The notes below the pieces were generated by a model. It was not told where the DNA came from and ran no database searches. It saw only the letters and a program-made list of their open reading frames with translations. Positions 61,205 through 64,000 of a stretch of DNA of 64,000 nt are shown piece after piece; the first letter of the stretch is position 1, and each line of letters opens with the position of its first letter. The translations under genes were made by a program, and so were the position numbers. Origin of the DNA: Paenibacillus dendritiformis (GTDB lineage Bacteria > Bacillota > Bacilli > Paenibacillales > Paenibacillaceae); contig NZ_AP025344.1 in assembly GCF_021654795.1 (NCBI RefSeq), forward strand, positions 806,001 through 870,000. Direction: 5' to 3'.

Positions 61205-62422
61205 GTGGTTGCAAAAAAAGAGCTGCCGGCAGACAGAAGCTTCCGGACGCCCGACCGAAGCCGAAAAACCAATTTGAATGAGATCAAAGAATTTATGGAT
61301 CAGCATTACGACGAATCTCTGTCGATCGGTCAACTGGCGCGGATGGCCAATATCAGCCCCAAATATTTTGTCGATCTCTTCAAGAAAACCTATGGCCTAA
61401 GCGCGATGGATTACTTAACGGCCGTGCGCATGAACCGCGCGAAGCGATATTTGACGGAATCCGGAGAGCGTCTGCGGGATATCGCTGTGAAGGTAGGGTA
61501 TAAGGACGAATTCTACTTTAGCCGAAAATTCAAGAAAGAAGTCGGCGTGTCTCCGTCCGACTTCGCGAAGAATGCGAGGCGGCATATCGCCGCCTGCTCC
61601 TCTTCGTTGATCGGTCAATTGCTTGCGCTGGATGTCATGCCGGTGGCGGCGCCGCTTGATCCGAAGTGGACGCCCTATTATTACCACGCCTTGCGAACGA
61701 AAATCCGATTCCATCTTCATCTTACCGCTCCGTATGCCCATCGTCCGTTCGAAGGGAACCTGAACAAGCTCGTGCAGGCTCGTCCCGATGCGATCATTGC
61801 AACCGATCATCTCACTTCCCTCGAGAAGATGAAAGTGAAGGAGATTGCTCCCTCTCTCATGGTGCCGGCACAAGACGGTTGGCGGGACCAACTGCAGAAG
61901 ATTGGCTGTTTTTTAAATAGAGAAGACAAGGCGGCGCAATGGATAGGCCGCTACGAGCAGAGGGTTCAGTCCGCCCGGACACAAATAGGCGAAGTGTTGG
62001 GACAGGACCGGATACTCGCGCTGCGCATCTATGGGCACCTCATCCATATCTACGGGAACCGCGGACTGGAGGAGGTGCTCTATCACGACCTCAAGCTGGA
62101 ATCCGCGTGCCGGCGCGGCGCGTCCAGCGGTCCGCCGTTGACGTTGGAGCAATTGGCGGAGCTTGCCCCCGACCGGATTCTGGTCCTGATATGTCCCGAA
62201 GCGGCCTCCCGCGCTTTTTGGCTGGCACTCCAGCATTCAGCCGAATGGCGGAAGCTGTCAGCGGTAAAGAACCGGTATGTCTATCCCATTGCCTCCGACC
62301 CGTGGTGCGAATATTCGGCCGTCGCCATCACGCGGATGCTTGATGAAGCCTTGCTGCTGTTTACCGGAAATTGTCCAAATGGTTTTCTGGATAACGGCTA
62401 TGGTGAATCCTTCGCCACCTGA
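61205..62422 (+). CDS. AraC-type regulator fused to a siderophore-binding-protein domain (Btr-like)
   Basis: A 405-residue regulator: N-terminal AraC double HTH (about residues 25-125, LARMANISPKYFVDLFKKTY, VGYKDEFYFSRKFKKEVGVS) and a C-terminal type III substrate-binding fold (about 140-395, RPDAIIATDHLTSLEKMKVK, ELAPDRILVLICPEAASRAF). B. subtilis Btr has the same two parts and activates siderophore uptake when it binds ferri-bacillibactin. GTG 61205 is chosen because AAAGGAGG lies six bases upstream. A Fur box precedes it, and the siderophore-binding lipoprotein follows, so it should activate that gene when its siderophore is present. Confidence 0.88.
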   Translation: MVAKKELPADRSFRTPDRSRKTNLNEIKEFMDQHYDESLSIGQLARMANISPKYFVDLFKKTYGLSAMDYLTAVRMNRAKRYLTESGERLRDIAVKVGYKDEFYFSRKFKKEVGVSPSDFAKNARRHIAACSSSLIGQLLALDVMPVAAPLDPKWTPYYYHALRTKIRFHLHLTAPYAHRPFEGNLNKLVQARPDAIIATDHLTSLEKMKVKEIAPSLMVPAQDGWRDQLQKIGCFLNREDKAAQWIGRYEQRVQSARTQIGEVLGQDRILALRIYGHLIHIYGNRGLEEVLYHDLKLESACRRGASSGPPLTLEQLAELAPDRILVLICPEAASRAFWLALQHSAEWRKLSAVKNRYVYPIASDPWCEYSAVAITRMLDEALLLFTGNCPNGFLDNGYGESFAT

Positions 62423-62436
62423 TCTATACTCAGGTC

Positions 62437-62455
62437 GAATGAGAATCATTATCAC
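62437..62455 (+). promoter_or_regulatory. Fur box before the siderophore-binding protein gene
   Basis: GAATGAGAATCATTATCAC; the core TGAGAATCATTATCA (62440-62454) differs from the 7-1-7 consensus at one position. Lies 18 bases before the GTG start, overlapping the expected promoter. Confidence 0.8.
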
Positions 62456-62472
62456 TTAGGGGGAGATATACC

Positions 62473-63501
62473 GTGTCAACATCTTTAGTTCATGCCAAGT
62501 CCCGTTTCATGGCCCGCATGTCGGGATTGCTGTGCTGCTTGCTTCTGGGAAGCGTGCTGACGGCCTGCTCTGCGTCGGAGAGCAAAGCCGCGCCGACCGG
62601 CCAGCCAAGTTCCACAACCGTCACGGAAGTGTCTGCGGCAGCAGGGGACAGCGGCGCGAAGCCTTCTGGCGGAGAGCGGACGGTAACGGACGAGCTTGGC
62701 CATGAGATCAACATTCCCGCCGAGCCCAAGAACATTTTTGCTCCCAATATGGAAGACTCCCTGCTTAAGCTGGGCGTCAAGCCGGTAGCGCAATGGTCCA
62801 ACGGCAGCATGGGACACGATTACCTGCAAGAGGAATTGAAGGACGTGCCGAAGCTTGATTTCTCGGCAGGGCTGCCATCGCCGGAGACGTTAATGGCTTA
62901 CAATCCCGAGCTGATTATTTTGCATACGGAAACCTATGCCCAGAACGGGAACTATGAAGCCTACTCCAAGATTGCGCCAACCTATGTATTCAAAAATGCT
63001 TCCGGAAATATTGAGAAATCCCTCGCTGTCATAGGAGAGCTGCTCGGCAAAACCGAGGAAGTCAATAAGGCGCTGGGGGCTTATCAGCAAAAAGTGAAGG
63101 AAGCTCGGGAAAAGCTGAAGGAAGCGGTCGGAGACAAAAAGGTGGCGATTGTCCGCTTTGCCCACAAAGGCGTCAGCCTGATGGGCGGGCAATACTTGTG
63201 CGGTTATGTCGTGCACCGCGATCTGGGGCTTGGCATATCCGATCTCGTGGGGAATGAGAATAGCGCCAACATTTCCATGGAGATTCTTCCGGAATTGGAC
63301 GCGGACTATATTTTTGTCATCAATGCCTATAACCAAGGGACGGAACGCATGGCGGAAATGATGGAAAGCCCGATCTGGAAGAGCATTCCTGCCGTCAAGC
63401 AGGGCCATGTGTACGAAGTCAGCAATAAATACTGGCTTGGCAGCGGGCTTATCGCTTACGAGAAAATCGTTGACGACACGGTTCGGCTGCTGACGCAATG
63501 A
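62473..63501 (+). CDS. Ferri-siderophore-binding lipoprotein
   Basis: A 342-residue lipoprotein of the FhuD/FeuA cluster. Signal peptide with lipobox LLTAC-type VLTAC (Cys32), then linker and TroA/FepB-like fold (TVTDELGHEINIPAEPKNIF, LPSPETLMAYNPELIILHTE). GTG 62473 follows GGGGGAG. It is controlled by its own Fur box and probably by the upstream Btr-like activator. No permease or ATPase gene lies within the window, so the importer partners are elsewhere or downstream. Confidence 0.9.
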   Translation: MSTSLVHAKSRFMARMSGLLCCLLLGSVLTACSASESKAAPTGQPSSTTVTEVSAAAGDSGAKPSGGERTVTDELGHEINIPAEPKNIFAPNMEDSLLKLGVKPVAQWSNGSMGHDYLQEELKDVPKLDFSAGLPSPETLMAYNPELIILHTETYAQNGNYEAYSKIAPTYVFKNASGNIEKSLAVIGELLGKTEEVNKALGAYQQKVKEAREKLKEAVGDKKVAIVRFAHKGVSLMGGQYLCGYVVHRDLGLGISDLVGNENSANISMEILPELDADYIFVINAYNQGTERMAEMMESPIWKSIPAVKQGHVYEVSNKYWLGSGLIAYEKIVDDTVRLLTQ

Positions 63502-63515
63502 GCGGGGGGGAGGAC

Positions 63516-64000
63516 ATGACACGGAACATGATTACGGTTGATCATCTTGCGCGCCGCCAGGTCGGCATTCCCCGCGCGGAGCAATGGACGCTGCGTTCGC
63601 GGGCCGAGAACCGCACCTACCGGATTATCGTGGCACAGCCGGAGGGGGAACCCCCTCCTTCGGGCTACCCGGTTATCTATTTGCTGGACGGCAACTCGGT
63701 ATTCGGAACGATGGCCGAGGCGGTGCGCCTGCAGAGCCGCCGTCCTGACAAGACGGGAGTTACTCCGGCGATCATTGTAGGAATTGGCTATGAGACGGAG
63801 GCTTCTTATGCGCCGAATCGGTTTTACGATTACACGCCGGTTCCCAATACGGAGTACAGACGCAGATCCGATGGAGCAGAGCTGCCTGAACAAGGCGGGG
63901 CAGCGGCGTTCCTTCAATTTATCGAAGAAGAGCTGAAGCCCCGGATCGCTAGCGAGTTCCGGATTGACCGGAACCGGCAGACGATTTTCGGGCACTCTCT
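63516..64000 (+). CDS. Alpha/beta hydrolase, siderophore-esterase type (3' cut by window)
   Basis: The frame runs open to the window end (161 codons visible). MTRNMITVDHLARRQVGIPR, then RIIVAQP, YPVIYLLDGNSVFG, IIVGIGYETE and TIFGHS (the nucleophile-elbow start) match the esterase D-like group that includes BesA/IroE, enzymes that split catecholate siderophores such as bacillibactin after uptake. ATG 63516 sits behind a GGGGGGGAGG run; ATG 63498 would overlap the previous stop (ATGA) but lacks its own site. Position next to a Fur-controlled siderophore-binding protein supports iron release as its role. Confidence 0.85.
   Translation, partial: MTRNMITVDHLARRQVGIPRAEQWTLRSRAENRTYRIIVAQPEGEPPPSGYPVIYLLDGNSVFGTMAEAVRLQSRRPDKTGVTPAIIVGIGYETEASYAPNRFYDYTPVPNTEYRRRSDGAELPEQGGAAAFLQFIEEELKPRIASEFRIDRNRQTIFGHS

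Noticed and set aside
63456-63995. 179-codon minus-strand frame at the window end
   Set aside because: Antisense of the esterase and binding-protein genes, whose motifs are unmistakable on the plus strand.

Overview
The window looks like a chromosomal segment of a Paenibacillus-type Gram-positive bacterium (family Paenibacillaceae). The pointers are gene content and style: strong AGGAGG-type ribosome sites, many lipoproteins, a copper-amine-oxidase-type stalk protein, a YesM/YesN-type two-component system, a B. subtilis-like deoR/deoC/cdd/nupC/deoD/pdp locus, Fur boxes and a LacI/butanediol dehydrogenase pair. Species cannot be fixed from sequence alone. No rRNA, tRNA, CRISPR array or intact insertion sequence was found.

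Layout. 1-6.6 kb: a cut-off, repeat-rich, sortase-anchored surface protein, its class B sortase and a secreted subtilase. 6.6-14.2 kb: accessory and decaying DNA with a WYL regulator, a PhnB-like protein, an M20 peptidase pseudogene, a transposase relic, an Xre-AbrB fusion regulator coupled to a macrolide-type glycosyltransferase, a split sigma factor (SigO/RsoA type) divergent from a yvrJ gene too short for ordinary ORF calling, a lipoprotein and a broken phosphodiester glycosidase. 14.4-17.7 kb: two nucleoside hydrolases and a CNT nucleoside transporter. 17.7-22.8 kb: an extracellular flavoprotein reductase with an Fnr-like site, then three gene relics, a dispersed repeat and a stalk-domain protein. 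22.9-29.4 kb: a YesMN-type two-component system and a ferric-type ABC importer. 29.5-32.6 kb: BlaI repressor with its operator but a wrecked sensor gene, further relics, and ferritin. 32.7-40.2 kb: two OmpR-type two-component systems and two PepSY proteins. 40.3-44 kb: LacI regulator, butanediol dehydrogenase, second copy of the dispersed repeat, SDR oxidoreductase. 44.3-50.1 kb: the complete deoxyribonucleoside catabolism locus under DeoR. 50.2-55.5 kb: NarL-type two-component system plus a three-gene ABC exporter, organised like the linearmycin-resistance locus. 55.6-60.9 kb: hypothetical genes, a PDDEXK (Rpn-type) nuclease, two frameshifted genes and a SUFU-domain protein. 61-64 kb: Fur-controlled siderophore uptake with an AraC-SBP fusion regulator, a binding lipoprotein and the start of a siderophore-type esterase.

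How the parts work together. Two separate nucleoside salvage units import nucleosides through CNT carriers: one then hydrolyses them, the other phosphorolyses them and feeds deoxyribose phosphate to the aldolase. Several envelope-stress style sensors (BlaI, ArlRS-like with PepSY proteins, Lnr-like) sit together. Iron is handled by the Fur-box siderophore locus, ferritin and possibly the ferric-type importer. About a dozen relics with internal deletions, truncations or frameshifts show strong gene decay in this segment. The items most worth follow-up are the SigO/RsoA/YvrJ module, the two-copy dispersed repeat, the Fnr-site flavoprotein and the orphaned BlaI circuit.
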